Below, piece after piece: positions 21,755-33,259 of a stretch of 64,000 nt of DNA; position 1 is the stretch's first letter, and each line of letters opens with the position of its first letter. The notes below the pieces were generated by a model. That model was not told where the DNA came from and did no database searches. It saw nothing but the letters and a program-made list of their open reading frames with translations. Both the position numbers and the translations under genes were made by a program. The stretch lies in NCBI GenBank assembly GCA_029747015.1, contig JAKOGI010000573.1, positions 143,501-207,500 on the forward strand, written 5' to 3'. Source of the stretch: Carnegiea gigantea (lineage: Eukaryota; Streptophyta; Magnoliopsida; Caryophyllales; Cactaceae).

Positions 21755-23339
21755 AAAGAGTTTTGCCCTCAAAACTTATGAACTTTACCATGTAATGCAA
21801 GATTACCTCAAATAAATGTGGGTACTTGGCTTTCATTTCTTCTTCAGTCTTCCAAGTAGCTTCTTTGGAGGTATGATTTGACCATAGCACTTTGACTAGA
21901 GGTATCTTCTTGTTGCAGAACTGCTTAATCCTATGATCTAGTATTTGAATTGATCGTTCTTCATATACTGAATCCGCAGTGATTTTAATAGGTTCAGATG
22001 TAGTGGTGTGGTTTGGATCTGGGGTATACTTTCTAAACTGAGAGATGTGAAACCCGTTATGAACGTGCTCTAGTTCTACCGATAGATCTAGTCGATATGC
22101 TAGGGGATTTAACTTTTTAATGATTTCATAAGGTCCAATATATCTTGAACTCAATTTGCCTCGTACCCCGAACCTCTAGATACCATTAGTTAGCGATACT
22201 TTCAGAAAAACTTTATCGCCTACTTGAAATTCCAAAGGCTTCCTTCTCTTGTCCGCATAACTCTTTTGTTGACTCTGGGCAACCTAATGTGTTCCCGAAT
22301 CCTTCTTATTGTTTCCACGGTTTCCTGGATCATTTCAAGGCCTATAATCAGTGCCTCATCCAAATCACTCCAACATAGTGAGGTTCTACACTTTCTCCCA
22401 TATAGAGCCTCAAACGGGGCCATTCTAATGGTGGACTGGTAGCTATTATTATAAGAAAACTCCACCAAAGGCAAATCGTCTTCCCATTTTCCTTGGAACT
22501 CCAATACACAAGCTCTTAACATGTCCTCTAGAATTTGATTCACTCTTTCAGTTTACCCATCTGTCTTAGGGTGATAAGAGCTACTAAAGTTCAATTTGGT
22601 CCCAAAGGCCTTTTGAAGTGCTTGCCAAAAATAGGCTTGGAATCTTTGATCCCTATCTGATACTATATCTAAGGGGATTTCGTGTAGTCGGACTATCTCT
22701 TTAACAACAACTGGGCTAGTTTTTCAACTCTCCAGGTATCTTTAATTGGCAGAAAATGGGCTGAATTAGTAAGTCGATCGACTATAACCTAGATAGCATT
22801 CTTCTTCGAGGCAGAAAGGGGTAAACCCATAACAAAGTCCATTGAGATCGAATCCCACTTCCAAGTGGGAATTTCTAGGGGTCACAACTTACCTACGGGA
22901 CGCTGATACTCTGCTTTAAATTTCTGGCAGGTCAAACACTTGTCTACATGCTCTGTAACATCCTTTTTCATAATATTCTGCTAGAAGTATTGCCTTAAAT
23001 CTATGTACATCTTGGTGCCTCCTGGATGCACCGAGCAGCGAGTACTGTGAGCCTCCTCTAGGATCTGTTTCCTTAATTCTCATTTCGGGGCACACATAAA
23101 CGATTCTGGAATCGCAGGGTCCCATTCTCATGTACTATAAACCCGACAGACTTTCCTTTCTCTAAATTTTGCTTTATTCTTTGGAGTTCAGGACCACTTT
23201 CTTGGTTCACTCGAATTTCCTCGACTATAGAAGGTTGTAAGGTAAGTACTGATAATTGAATATGTGCTTGCCCATGGGACACCAGTTGAATTCCCAAGCC
23301 CTCAAGCCCTTTCAAGAGACTCAACTGAGTAATCACCAC
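21753..23339 (-). pseudogene. Element B integrase with chromodomain-like C-terminus
   Basis: In sense order: a linker after RNase H (23073-23339), an N-terminal zinc-binding region with His at about 23035 and a C-x2-C pair at about 22940 (CLTCQ), a catalytic core starting with a DF-MGLP block near 22830, the conserved VEFSYNNSYQ and APFEALYGRKC blocks (22220-22543), and a final piece (21753-22154) with LVKVLWSNH and EATWKTEEEM, the chromodomain-like end typical of chromoviruses. It would insert the element's cDNA into chromosomal DNA. The frame is broken by many stops, so no active enzyme can be made. Confidence 0.85.
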
Positions 23340-23359
23340 AGTATTTGAGCTATGTTGCG

Positions 23360-23760
23360 CTTTCCTACTCAGGGCATCTACTACAACATTTGCTTTTCCT
23401 AGACGATATTGAATTTGTAAATCATAATCCTTAAGCAGCTCAAGCCAACGCCGTTGCCTTAAGTTGAGCTCCTTCTAGGTGAAGATATACTTCAAACTTT
23501 GATGGTCAGTATAAATCTTGTATGGTACTCTATGTAAGTAATGTCTCTAAATTTTCAGCACAAAGATGACGGTTACTAACTCCAAGTCATGGGTAGGATA
23601 GTTTTTCATAGGGCTTGAGCTATCGAGAGGCATAAGCTACTACCTTATCTTCCTGCATTAGAACATACCACAATCCGTTCTTTGAAGCATCACTATAAAT
23701 GGTATACTCCTTACCTTCCATCACTAGCGTTAGGATTGGGGCGGTAGTTAGTCACTGCCT
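23360..23760 (-). pseudogene. Element B RNase H
   Basis: Readable blocks, in several frames, include a YASRQL-like block near 23630, a TDHQSLKY block near 23500 and VDALSRK near 23365. The last two are the standard markers for the end of gypsy RNase H. Stops and shifts are frequent. Confidence 0.75.
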
Positions 23761-23959
23761 TAGCTCTTGAAAAGCTTTCTCACATTTTTGGGTCCACTCA
23801 AATTTGTTCGCTTTCTTCAGCAGATTGATCAGGGGTGAAGCTATTTTTGAAAAGTTCTTGACGAACCTTCAATAATAACCTGCTAAACCCAGAAAGCTTC
23901 TAATCTTAGTGATGTTAGTAGGCCTTGACCATTCTGTGATTGCCTTCACCTCTTGGGGG

Positions 23960-24600
23960 TCACCTTTGATTCCTTCTTTTGTAACTACATGACTTCTTCC
24001 AACCAAAACTCCACTTCTTTAATTTGCCATAAAGTTGATGCTCTATCAGGGTTTGTAACACCATCATCAAATGATCAGCATGTTCATCTCCGTCTTTAGA
24101 ATAGATAAGATTGTCATCTATGAACACCACCACAAATTTGTCTAGGTAGGGTCTGAAGACTCTGTTCATAAGATCTATGAAGGCTGCGGGAGCATTGGTG
24201 AGACCAAATGGCATCATTGTAAACTCATAGTGACCACACCTAGTTCTAAATGCAGTCTTGGGGATGTCTTCAGATTTAATCCTAAGCTGATGGTATCTTA
24301 ACCTCAAATCAATCTTAGAGAAGACTCCTGCTCCTTGCAATTGATCAAATAAGTCATCTATTCGCAGCAAGGGGTTTTGTTTTTTATGGTGATCCTATTC
24401 AACTCTCTGTAGTCAATACATAGCCTTAAGGTTCTATCATTTTTCTTTATGAATAACACTGAGGCACCCCATAGTGACACACTTGGCCTAATAAAGCCTT
24501 CTGCAACAGCTCATCTAATTGAAGTTTCAGTTCCTTAAGCTCAGTTGGGGCCATACATATGGGGCTTTGGAAATAGGTTGGGCATTAGGGATTAATTCAA
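23960..24600 (-). pseudogene. Element B reverse transcriptase
   Basis: The 136-codon piece at 23960-24370 carries [15 protein letters not shown] (first catalytic Asp), [25 protein letters not shown] and the active-site box [11 protein letters not shown] with both Asp present (a common form has IDDILIYS). Upstream, a [11 protein letters not shown] block near 24540-24500 is read through stops. It copies the element RNA into DNA. The right part of the domain is in the same frame as gag, which suggests an original single gag-pol frame. Confidence 0.9.
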
Positions 24601-24829
24601 TTCCAAAATCAATTTCCATCTGTGGGGGTAATCCTGATAACTCTTCAGGGAAACATCCTCAAATTCATAGACTACATGAATATTTCTAGCTTTCTCTTCC
24701 TTTAATTGGGTGTCAATAGTATAACTCCAATATCTAATACACCATCAACATAATAGCTTACTTGCTTGCATAGCAGAAATTAAGGAACAAGATTCTTCCT
24801 CTTTCTGCCCATAGAACAGTACTTTTCTC

Positions 24830-25140
24830 CTTTTTTTATCCTTTAAAATAACTTTAAGATCCTCACAGTTAATCTTAGCTCCATAGCTATGCAATCAATT
24901 CATTCCCAGAATAATGTCAAAATCAGACAAATCAAATTGAATCAAATCCACAGGGAATGTAATTGCACCAATGGCAATAGGAACAAGTTTATAGGCTATG
25001 GGGTATTCAATCACAGAATCATTGGGTAGCTTGATCCTATAATTGGTTTCCGTCCTCCTATCCTCCAGATTCAATTACACGGCAGATCGGATGGATATAA
25101 ATGAATGAATAGCACTTAAATCAAATAATACACAAAATGG
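24830..25140 (-). pseudogene. Element B aspartic protease, active site lost
   Basis: The motif expected as FDSGATHSF reads FDLSAIHSF at about 25125-25099, so the catalytic Asp is kept but the Ser-Gly that follow it are changed. Further on, DIILGMN is followed by a stop where Trp is expected (TGG to TGA, about 24892-24900). It would cut the polyprotein. It lies one frame off gag, so at least one indel separates them. Confidence 0.75.
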
Positions 25141-25309
25141 CTTTGAATTTGAAAGAGAGTTCTAGTGATTACTGTATCAGAGGTGGCAGCTTCCTTCTTA
25201 CTCATTACATATGCCCGTCCTATTGCTGCAGGCCTTGGTGGTGGGGCCCCTTGGCGAGGTGGGCCAAGGGTTTTGCTGCACCTTTGTCTACAGCCTTCAT
25301 CCTTCAGGG

Positions 25310-25351
25310 GCATGCAACAATAAGGTGTCCCGGGCTTCCACACCATATGCA
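25310..25351 (-). other. Gag CCHC zinc knuckle
   Basis: Reads CIWCGSPGHLIVAC; all four metal ligands are present. Confidence 0.9.
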
Positions 25352-26323
25352 CTTATTAATTCCTACTCGGCATTCAGGGATGGTGTGATTTGTTCTTCCG
25401 TATTTTGCACAGGGTGCTATTGAGCCTACAGGATGGCTCTTGGGAGGAGCAGGAGAAGGTTTCTTCTAGTTCACACTCTCACTCGGAGTTCCTCGCTCAC
25501 ATCCCTTTCTCTTTTGGTTGATTGGATTCAGTGCTCTCAACTCTGTTTTTACTTGCTCCACTTCAACCACTCGCTCATATAGTTCTTGGTAAGCCAAAAT
25601 TGGTTGCCCAGCTAACTAATTCTGAATGTAGAAGGCCAAACCCTCTTCAAACCTTCTCATCTTCAATCTTTCAGATGATACAAACTCAGAAACAAATCTG
25701 AATAATTCTGTTAACTTACTGGTGTATTGCATCACGGTCATGGTGCCACTCATGTTCAGCTCCATAAACTCTTTCAGCTTTTGCCTTTGGACCATAACGG
25801 GGTAAAATTTTGCCCTCAACTCACTCAGGAATTTACTCTAGGTGAGTTCAGGCCCTTTGAGCTTATCCTTAATAGTATTCCACCAAATATTAGCTTCACC
25901 AGTCAAATAATACATCCCAATATTTACTTTCTTTTCTTCTGACACTTCTACCACTGTAAAGATTTTCTCCATTTTCTTTATCCATTCCTCCAATACTACT
26001 GGATCATAAGTTCTATCATACACTTTAGGGTTGCGTCGTGCTATTCTATCCACTAATTTATCCTCTTTAGGAGGAGTTTCAGTAGGTACTTAGGGAATCT
26101 GCTTCACCAATTTAGCTACTAAGGCCGGCCAGTAGTTCGGATCCCCAATATTGTTAGCTAACTCAGAAGGAATCGGTGGCATTTGGCCAAAATTTGGTGG
26201 CACATGATGGGAGGCTTGGTCACTCGATCCCTGGCCATGATCCGAGATTTTCTCTATGTGAACCTCTGCATTGTTGTGCACTGATTCGAATATTCTGAAC
26301 ATTAAACGAGACAATTCAATCAC
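25310..26323 (-). pseudogene. Element B gag
   Basis: An ATG at 26323 opens a frame that stays in phase for 324 codons to the zinc knuckle and is interrupted only by nonsense codons (near 26090, 25838 and 25616). It contains the retrotransposon gag core (YDPVVLEEWIKKMEKIF; GEANIWWNTIK; then FYPVMVQRQKLKEF and SERLKMRRFEEGL) and a CCHC knuckle with the spacing C-x2-C-x4-H-x4-C at 25310-25351. Gag forms the particle and packages RNA. Each stop can be explained by one C-to-T change. Confidence 0.9.
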
Positions 26324-26728
26324 TGGAATACTTAAACGTATAAGATAAGCATGCCCAACAAATACATTTAATACAACTCAAAGATTATTGAAAACAAACC
26401 CAAAATTTCATTATATCATTTCATAACTGCTTATTTACATACATAAATGCCTGTTTATATACATGATCAGTAAAACATATCACATTTAACTGACTAGGCA
26501 AAGTCAGTTTTGACTCCTACCTCAACCTCAAACCCTAACTAGCCCCAAGACACTAGATCCGTCACATGACTAAAAAGCATACGGACCATGTCATCACAGT
26601 CGGAGAGGATTAGACTAACTATATACAATATTATATGCTACACAAAATACAATTATCTAATCCGACCATACCATATATACATACAGGGCTCAAAATGAAA
26701 ACTACTAACACCAACCTCCTAGAGCCAC

Positions 26729-27439
26729 CTAACGATCCCTAGACAGATTGTAATCATCACACTCTTCGCCTGAATCGAAGCTGCTAGTTGATGCCTCTGA
26801 CTCAGCATCACCAACCTCCTGCTCAACTTGTTACTCTACTATCATCTCGTCAATCTCCTGATCCCACTGTTGCTCTACCACCGCCTTATCAATGTCCTGA
26901 TCCTCCTTGGGATCATCCTCCTCCTTCGGATGGCCCTCGTTCTCATAACTAACCACCATTATCTCCGGTGTATCAGGAAGGTCTATCACCACATGAGCTT
27001 CCCCAGGATTGTCAGACATCAGTGGGGTACCTGGTGCGGGCGGGGAGGGTAGTCCCTATACTGGTGCTGGGGCTGCAGGTGGGGGATGTACCTAATGTAA
27101 TGGAAAGACATGCTGAAGAGTCTCTATGGTAATCCCCCTCCATTCAAACTCCTTTCTCAACAATAACTCTGTAGTGATAGTCGTCCAAGCCCTCTAGGCC
27201 TGAAACCTAGGCCCGTCCCAACCTGGGTTCTCTGTTATCATAAAATGATGATAACAGAGCCTGAACTCCACCCATGGATAAACTGTGGGTAAGGACCAGC
27301 GCAGTCTATGTACACAGACCGTAATACTGTAGAACTCAGAGAAAGGGTCCTGTGCATAAGCCTCTATACTAGCATGCAGCAGCGCGATGTGAGCAGCCAT
27401 AGATGCACTCGACATCATGTTAACGCTATAAGGGTCCAT
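26729..27439 (-). pseudogene. Extra reading frame of element B between PBS and gag, function unknown
   Basis: From an ATG at 27439 one frame can be followed for 236 codons to a TAG at 26729-26731, broken only by four nonsense codons (three TAG, one TAA), all explained by CAG or CAA to stop; no frameshift occurs over 711 bases. The N-terminal half is ordered-looking and rich in aromatics (FSEFYSITVCVHRLRW; WVEFRLCYHHF; a Trp-rich stretch near residues 75-100), then a Pro-rich linker, then a strongly acidic tail (KEEDDPKEDQD; SFDSGEECDD). It is in sense and upstream of gag. Extra frames are known in some plant LTR elements, but I cannot assign this one. Confidence 0.6.
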
Positions 27440-27630
27440 CTTACAAAGAAAATATATATATGAGAGGCATACATAACCATAATTAAGGAACATGCAAATG
27501 TAAGCAACCTACATTGTAATATCATTACTACAATTTTAATATCACTCTAGCAGTATACAATGACCCTCACTACCAACCATTCTCGCCCTCTTATTTCTAA
27601 ACTCCATATTCCACAAAGAAAATCTCAACC

Positions 27631-27644
27631 TGACTCTGATACCA
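27631..27644 (-). other. Element B primer-binding site, tRNA-iMet type
   Basis: Reads TGGTATCAGAGTCA on the - strand, 4 bases from the 5' LTR, matching the complement of the initiator-Met tRNA 3' end with one C-to-T change; the match continues through AGGTT. Confidence 0.9.
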
Positions 27645-27648
27645 AATC

Positions 27649-30178
27649 TGTAATGCCCCCAAATGTACATAAATTACTGTTTGCGTTCCTTTCATTAGTT
27701 TTCCCAATCAGAAATAATAACCCAAATGATCAGGCGTTACTGCCGTCCAACAAGGACAAGGCTTTGCTTCTATATGAAAAACTTAGCCATAATAATCAAT
27801 GTTTACCATCAAAGGGCATTCACACCATTATAAACATTCAGACTATTTACATAAATATAGAAACTATTCTAACATCAAAACCATTCAACCATCTCAAGAA
27901 TTACACCAAAATATAGAATTCTGGTAAAATATACAGTTTCAACACCAAAATATATTACAATACGGTGTTATAAACATTTCAATGCTAATACACCGCCATT
28001 CCATATAGACTTCCTGGCTCACTTATCATCTTCAGCCGTCCTACCCGCCTGAGGGCGATTCACTGAACACTTTCCTAAAACAAAAAATAAAAATATTTCG
28101 AACTGTGAGTCGAAGCTCAGTACATGCATTTCTGTATTGTTAAACGATCAATGAAAAGCTGATTAGGCCTGCATTATAATTCATTTTAACCAAAAATAAT
28201 GATATAAATATGAAAATGCATTGTCAATTATTATCTGATAGTGAACCCTAGTAACTGTTACGATTTGAAGATAGGTATATACCTGCCAAGTTGATTGGGG
28301 GACCTGACCTGAAACCGCGTGGATAACTAAAGGAAAATGCTCTATAACTGATAACTGATGGGGTCACTAATTATGTAATAAATCATTGATTAAATTGATT
28401 CAATGATGTGCTTACCAAAATATTATAATTTTGATAAATATGTGCTGATTTCTAAAGATACGGACAATGAATGTACCTGGAATTTTTAAATGTAAGCTCA
28501 CTGAATAATATTATGTACAAAAGTGGAAGGAATGATAGATTAGGCCTTGATTCTGTACAAAATTATCGTTGTACGAACATACGCTTAGCAAAAATATTTA
28601 TTTCATAGCTAATAATTTAGTAACAGAAAAGCAAGAGCATAACAGAGGTTTAGAAAGAATGACTCGTAACTTAGTCATGCAATCTCTGATTGAGACTTAA
28701 AACCCCATACAGAAAGCTTAGGAAGTCCCAAAAATCTTTCACTTAGAACACCAAGCTTGATTCCCAGAATAGGATTTCCAAAATGAGGCTAGAACACAAG
28801 CATGTCAGTTTTGGTCCATTCTGCACAGTTTTGGTAAAATAACCATAACTTTTTCCACAAGCCTCAGATTAAGGAGATTCAAAAGGAATTTGAAAGCTAA
28901 CACACTGAACTATCTACTACCGAAAATCATAATTTTCCAATGAGCCAATCATTACCAATTTAATCCCGAAGTCTGTCCTATTTTTCTGAAATTTTTAGCC
29001 CTCACTGTTTTAGCTTTTCCCTCTCTTTTTTACACAAATTCTCAACTTAAACCATTCCTTGAAAGCATGTAAACAAACTTTGGTCCATCCCAACATCATA
29101 TCAAATCACTGCACTCAAATTCACTTCATAATCATATCCAATAAAGATTATTTTTCAATCAAATACACACATAAACCAGGCTTAATGCTAGTTTAATTCA
29201 AACCGTATATTACTTGCCAAAATCCTAGTTTATGGCTAACTTGGACTCACTCTAACTCATTTAAAATCACCAAAAAATCATCATAAACACCAATATGTTA
29301 GAAGATGACCAAATCAAAAATAAAACAATCAAAATCCAACACTTTATCATCAAGCTTGCATGATTAATGATTAACCCTAAGCCTAGCATGATCCAACCTC
29401 AACTCCACCATGATCAACACCAAAATAACTCTTATTTCTTATCAAAACATCATGATTAAAGATCACAAACATCAAAACAAGAATCAAAACTAAAGTAAAA
29501 GGCAAAACCAACAAAATTAAGTTCAAGATTACTCACATTACTTGAAGATAAGTAGAGATGGAGGTGATATTTAGTGGTTTTGATGATGGAGGATGGTGGC
29601 TAGTGGTACTAGAATGTCGGAGGGGTCGGAGGCCACCAGGGCTGGCCGAAAAACACCCAAATAGCTGTTGGGCTGGCTGGCATGAAGGAGAGAGAAAGGA
29701 GAGAGAAAATGGGGTTTTTCGGTTGAGTTGTGTTTTTTTTGACTAATCCAACTCTTGGCTGAGTTTTTAACTAGAAAAGTAACTTTTTTGGGCTAACCAT
29801 GGTTAAGCTTAATCATGGTAATTGGTTAGATTAATAAGCAAACTTGTTGAGCTTCAAATCGGCCGAAATAAGTTGGGTTCGGGAATAAAACGCTCCATGA
29901 TGATAACGTTTTTACGAAACTCAAAATTAAATTTTTGTAATATTACATAAAACAAAATAAATTACTTAGATTAAACTTGTTAGGGCCTACTATCAATTCT
30001 TCCAAAGTTTTACGTTAATAAATTAAATAAATAAATAAAGTCCGAATTGCCAAGTGAGGACCCAAATAAATTTTTTTTCCCCACTGGGATGAATAAATAC
30101 AATAAATAAATATGAGAAAAAAATCATGAACATGAGATAATTAATTAAATAAATATAATTTAGAGTTGGGCTATTACA
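27649..30178 (-). repeat. Element B 5' LTR (right copy)
   Basis: 2,530 bp, TGTAATGCCC...GGGCTATTACA on the + strand. Same landmarks as the left copy, GA-rich tract at 29685-29709. Confidence 0.95.
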
Positions 30179-30183
30179 AGTGT
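30179..30183 (+). other. Target site duplication of element B, right
   Basis: AGTGT, identical to 19196-19200. Confidence 0.9.
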
Positions 30184-31090
30184 TGAAGTGGATAAACGAA
30201 AATCATCTTGCTTGTCCCCTAAAAATATCTATCTCTTTATTCGATAGGTTGATGGTGGCTTACCTCTATACAACTTATATATGGGTCTTTAGGCTTGTTG
30301 GTGACATCATTTTTATCTGAGTCATATCCTTTGTTACTATGATCTTTGTTCGCAAGTCGAAATTAGCTCAAGCGTATTTAAAGTCTATGTAGAACAAAAG
30401 TCCAGTTTCGGTGACTTTGAAATTCTGTTTGAGTGTCTTAGCTTTGAAAATGACTAGCTTTGACATGCACCAAAAATTCGGGCGAAAGTCAATAAGTATA
30501 CCTAAAGAAGGGGCACTTCAACATAAATGGGGACATCAGAGTTCATTATGCTCATATAAATTTTGTACCCCTCCATACTCAAATATAAACGAGTAAGATG
30601 AGTAATCAGTCGTTTTACCCCCCTGGATTAGAACTTTTCTTTTTTTGGTTTGGTGGGACAACTTCCCAATGAATTGAAAGTTGAACGCAATTCTAATTAA
30701 ACTTGCCCCATTATCAGATTATGCAAGAACATTAGTGAAGACCAACTTCGGATAGAAGCGTAATAACCCAAACATAATTACCTTAGTATTAACTTCAATT
30801 AACAAAGTTGAATGTCGCATTTCAATTCGACATTTGAAATATTTATGCGATTACAAACTGAGAAGATAAAGTTAACCCGAAACCAAATTTAGTAATGTCT
30901 CGTATAAAGTCATTCAACACTAATAAATAGATGTAAAGCAATACATTTATGCAAACGATTGGAACCAGTGTACTTATGCAAACGATACGATTGGAAGGCC
31001 TAGTTATAAACTCGTTCAATGCTTTATATAATTTGCTTGTTTCCGCTAAGTAAATGAAACAATAACGTGAATAACTAAAATAAATAATAA

Positions 31091-31278
31091 TAGAAATATC
31101 TAATATTTTTTTTCCAAATGTCCAAGATATTTGGAAAAATATCTGAGATTTTTTGAAAAACGTAAAAGATATCTGCAAAAATATATGAGATTTTTTTGAA
31201 AAATATCTAAGATTTTTTGGGAAAATTATTTGAGATTTTTTGAAAAATATCTCTGATTTTTTTTTTTGAAAATGTCCT
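31091..31278. repeat. Short tandem repeat, about 30-35 bp
   Basis: Variants of GATTTTTTGAAAAATATCT recur about six times. The 153-codon Lys/Phe-rich - strand frame over it (30843-31304) is a composition artefact. Confidence 0.75.
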
Positions 31279-32827
31279 AGATATTTAGGGTGAAGTGGGG
31301 CCACAACTTATATATAAGCCAACCCCCCACCCCCTTTTTCAACCAACATTCTCTTTTTCTCGCTTCTTTCACCATTCAAGAAGTAAGGCCACTGCCGTCG
31401 CCATCGAGCCATAAACAATTATTTTTGCAAGAAAGAGATATATCTTCTAAGTACGTTTACTACTAGTACCTTTTGAAAATTCACGTATTTTTGTATATAT
31501 TAAAATCTCAAAATGTACAGTTATTTAATGAATTATTTTCAAACATTGTTTTAAAACATAATCAAGTGGACCGATCAATTATCAATTATCAAGACTTATG
31601 CCCTTCAATTCACTCATCCAACCTCAGATCAGGCTTCTGGATGACCCTAGCAGGTGTACATATATTCAATGATCGCACGGTACATATGAGCTTATCAGTT
31701 TGGGTTTCACTTTCAGATAATAACTAATAACAGTTTTTAATATAAATTCTCTCTCTTGCTGATTTCGAACTAAAATGAATTCAAATGTGCCTGCTCATTG
31801 AAAAATGAATTTTATTCTTTATAGCATCAGGGTGAACATACTGAGCCTCAACTTACCTTTCGAATATTTTGTGCTTTCATGTTTTAGGTTGAGCATTTAA
31901 AAAGGTTATCCATTGGACATTGTAAGTTAAGTAAGAGTTTGATCAATGGGGTCTGGCTAAGCTCACAGTGACATCTTTCTAAGTCTTGGGGTGCATGCTA
32001 CTAAGTAGGTAGGTCATTAAACTGTCATTTAGGCTCAAGCATGTGTAGTTTACACGTTATTTACCTTTTATGTACTATGAGATGCTATTACATCGGCGTT
32101 GAGTATACTAATTAGTTAAACCTTATCCTTTCTAAGATGACAGTAATATCCTAACCCGGTATTTTTTAATTTATTAATTACTAATGATTAAATTAATTAA
32201 GGCTAACTATATGATTAGAAGTTGTGGCGTAACAAGAAGAGAGAGAGATAAATGGTAGATTTGAAGGTGTCCACACTAGAAAATGACAGAGAGGAAACAA
32301 AGTCATACATTTTGCACAAACCGACAATATTAGGCATTAATATCCTTCTGTAAAAAGATTTCCAAAATAAATCACATTAAAAGAAAATGAATCAATTATA
32401 ACAGAGGATGAGGCCACCTTTGTCACACATCTGATTTAAGATAGCCAACTGGGTGGGAAATTAGCCAAATGGGAGGGGATTCAGCTGTAATCATGTTGTC
32501 AGTGACAAACCATTATCATGGAGGAGCAACAGACTCACTGCAGTTCAAGGTGGAGCAACAAGGAGGAGCACTAAGGGAGGTTGGGGTGGAATGAAAAGAA
32601 TTGGGAAAAAAGTGAAGAAGACATAGCTAGAGGCAAACCATTTCATTGAGGAAGGAGAACTACAAAGGAAGGTAGCGAGACAACATTAAAGAGAGATTCT
32701 GGTATGGATAGTTTAAATGTGTACATAATTAGTTTTCTTTATTTTTTAGATTTGCTTAAATACAAGTCTTTATACATAAAATTATGCAATTTAAGACCAT
32801 TCTTGTAATTTCATACAAATGGGACAT

Positions 32828-32994
32828 TTTTTTGGGGGGGAGGAGGGGGAGAAATAGGGATAAATTTCCAAACGGAGAGCAGGGACAGGGATAGTGGGAA
32901 TTTTCCTCCCTCGCGGCTTGGAGGTTGCATGTTTCTCTCGGCATCCATTGGCTCACCCCCTTCCGGGGTAGAGACCTGTACCCATTGCGCTGTG
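32828..32994 (-). mobile_element. Possible SINE
   Basis: This GC-rich patch stands out from its AT-rich surroundings. On the - strand it starts CAGCGCAATGGG, like a pol III A box, and ends in C7 A7. GTCCCA occurs at both borders as a possible target duplication. No good B box follows in this orientation, so the call is weak. Confidence 0.3.
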
Positions 32995-33156
32995 GGACCA
33001 GTAGAATATAGAGTATAATTGCTTTGCTGTCATCCATACGTGTTTCGGGACTGTAATTCCTGACTAACATATTAGTATTGCAACATCACACTATTACAAT
33101 TGCCTTTTTATGCAAAATTGATTATTAAGACTACTAATCGAGTTCATGGACTTAAA

Positions 33157-33169
33157 TACCATCATATTT
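33157..33169 (+). other. Target site duplication of the split SINE, left
   Basis: TACCATCATATTT; the partner TACCATCATGTTT lies at 45240-45252, after the poly(A) tail (12 of 13 bases alike). Confidence 0.7.
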
Positions 33170-33259
33170 ACCTATCGTTCGGTGGATTTAGCAGCAAGGG
33201 AGGATGAATTTTACCTGCAAGGTGAGGGGTTCGACCGTCGCGGCACTTGGGGAGGCATT
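33170..33259 (+). mobile_element. SINE-like element, 5' part (split by element C)
   Basis: Contains a degenerate A-box-like TAGCAGCAAGGG near 33190 and a B-box-like GGTTCGACC near 33229, about 40 bases apart, as in tRNA-derived SINEs. The sequence continues at 45142 once element C and one copy of its target duplication are set aside. Together about 180 bp with a poly(A) tail and its own flanking repeat. Confidence 0.6.

Larger units (their letters stand above)
19201..30178 (-). mobile_element. Element B: full-length Ty3/gypsy LTR retrotransposon (10,978 bp)
   Basis: Two LTRs of about 2.5 kb, an iMet-type PBS, polypurine tract, gag with zinc knuckle, and pol in the order protease-RT-RNase H-integrase, all on the - strand, flanked by a perfect 5-bp duplication AGTGT. 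Integrase after RT defines Ty3/gypsy; the PBS, long LTRs and a chromodomain-like C-terminus suggest a Tekay/Del-type chromovirus (inference). Numerous stops and frameshifts make it inactive. In the first 131 LTR bases the two copies differ at 11 positions, 10 of them transitions. Confidence 0.95.
30184..33156. other. No gene seen
   Basis: Frames are short and without motifs. Contains the tandem repeat at 31091-31278, a TATA-like TATATATAAG at about 31308-31317 followed by a C-rich stretch (possible old promoter), and a GC-richer SINE-like patch at 32828-32994. Confidence 0.55.

Noticed and set aside
30843..31304. 153-codon Lys/Phe-rich - strand frame
   Set aside because: Produced by the A/T-rich tandem repeats at 31091-31278.
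33229..33240. A genuine tRNA gene from the B-box-like GGTTCGACC
   Set aside because: No cloverleaf can be drawn around it; the A-box match is weak and the unit ends in poly(A), which fits a SINE better.
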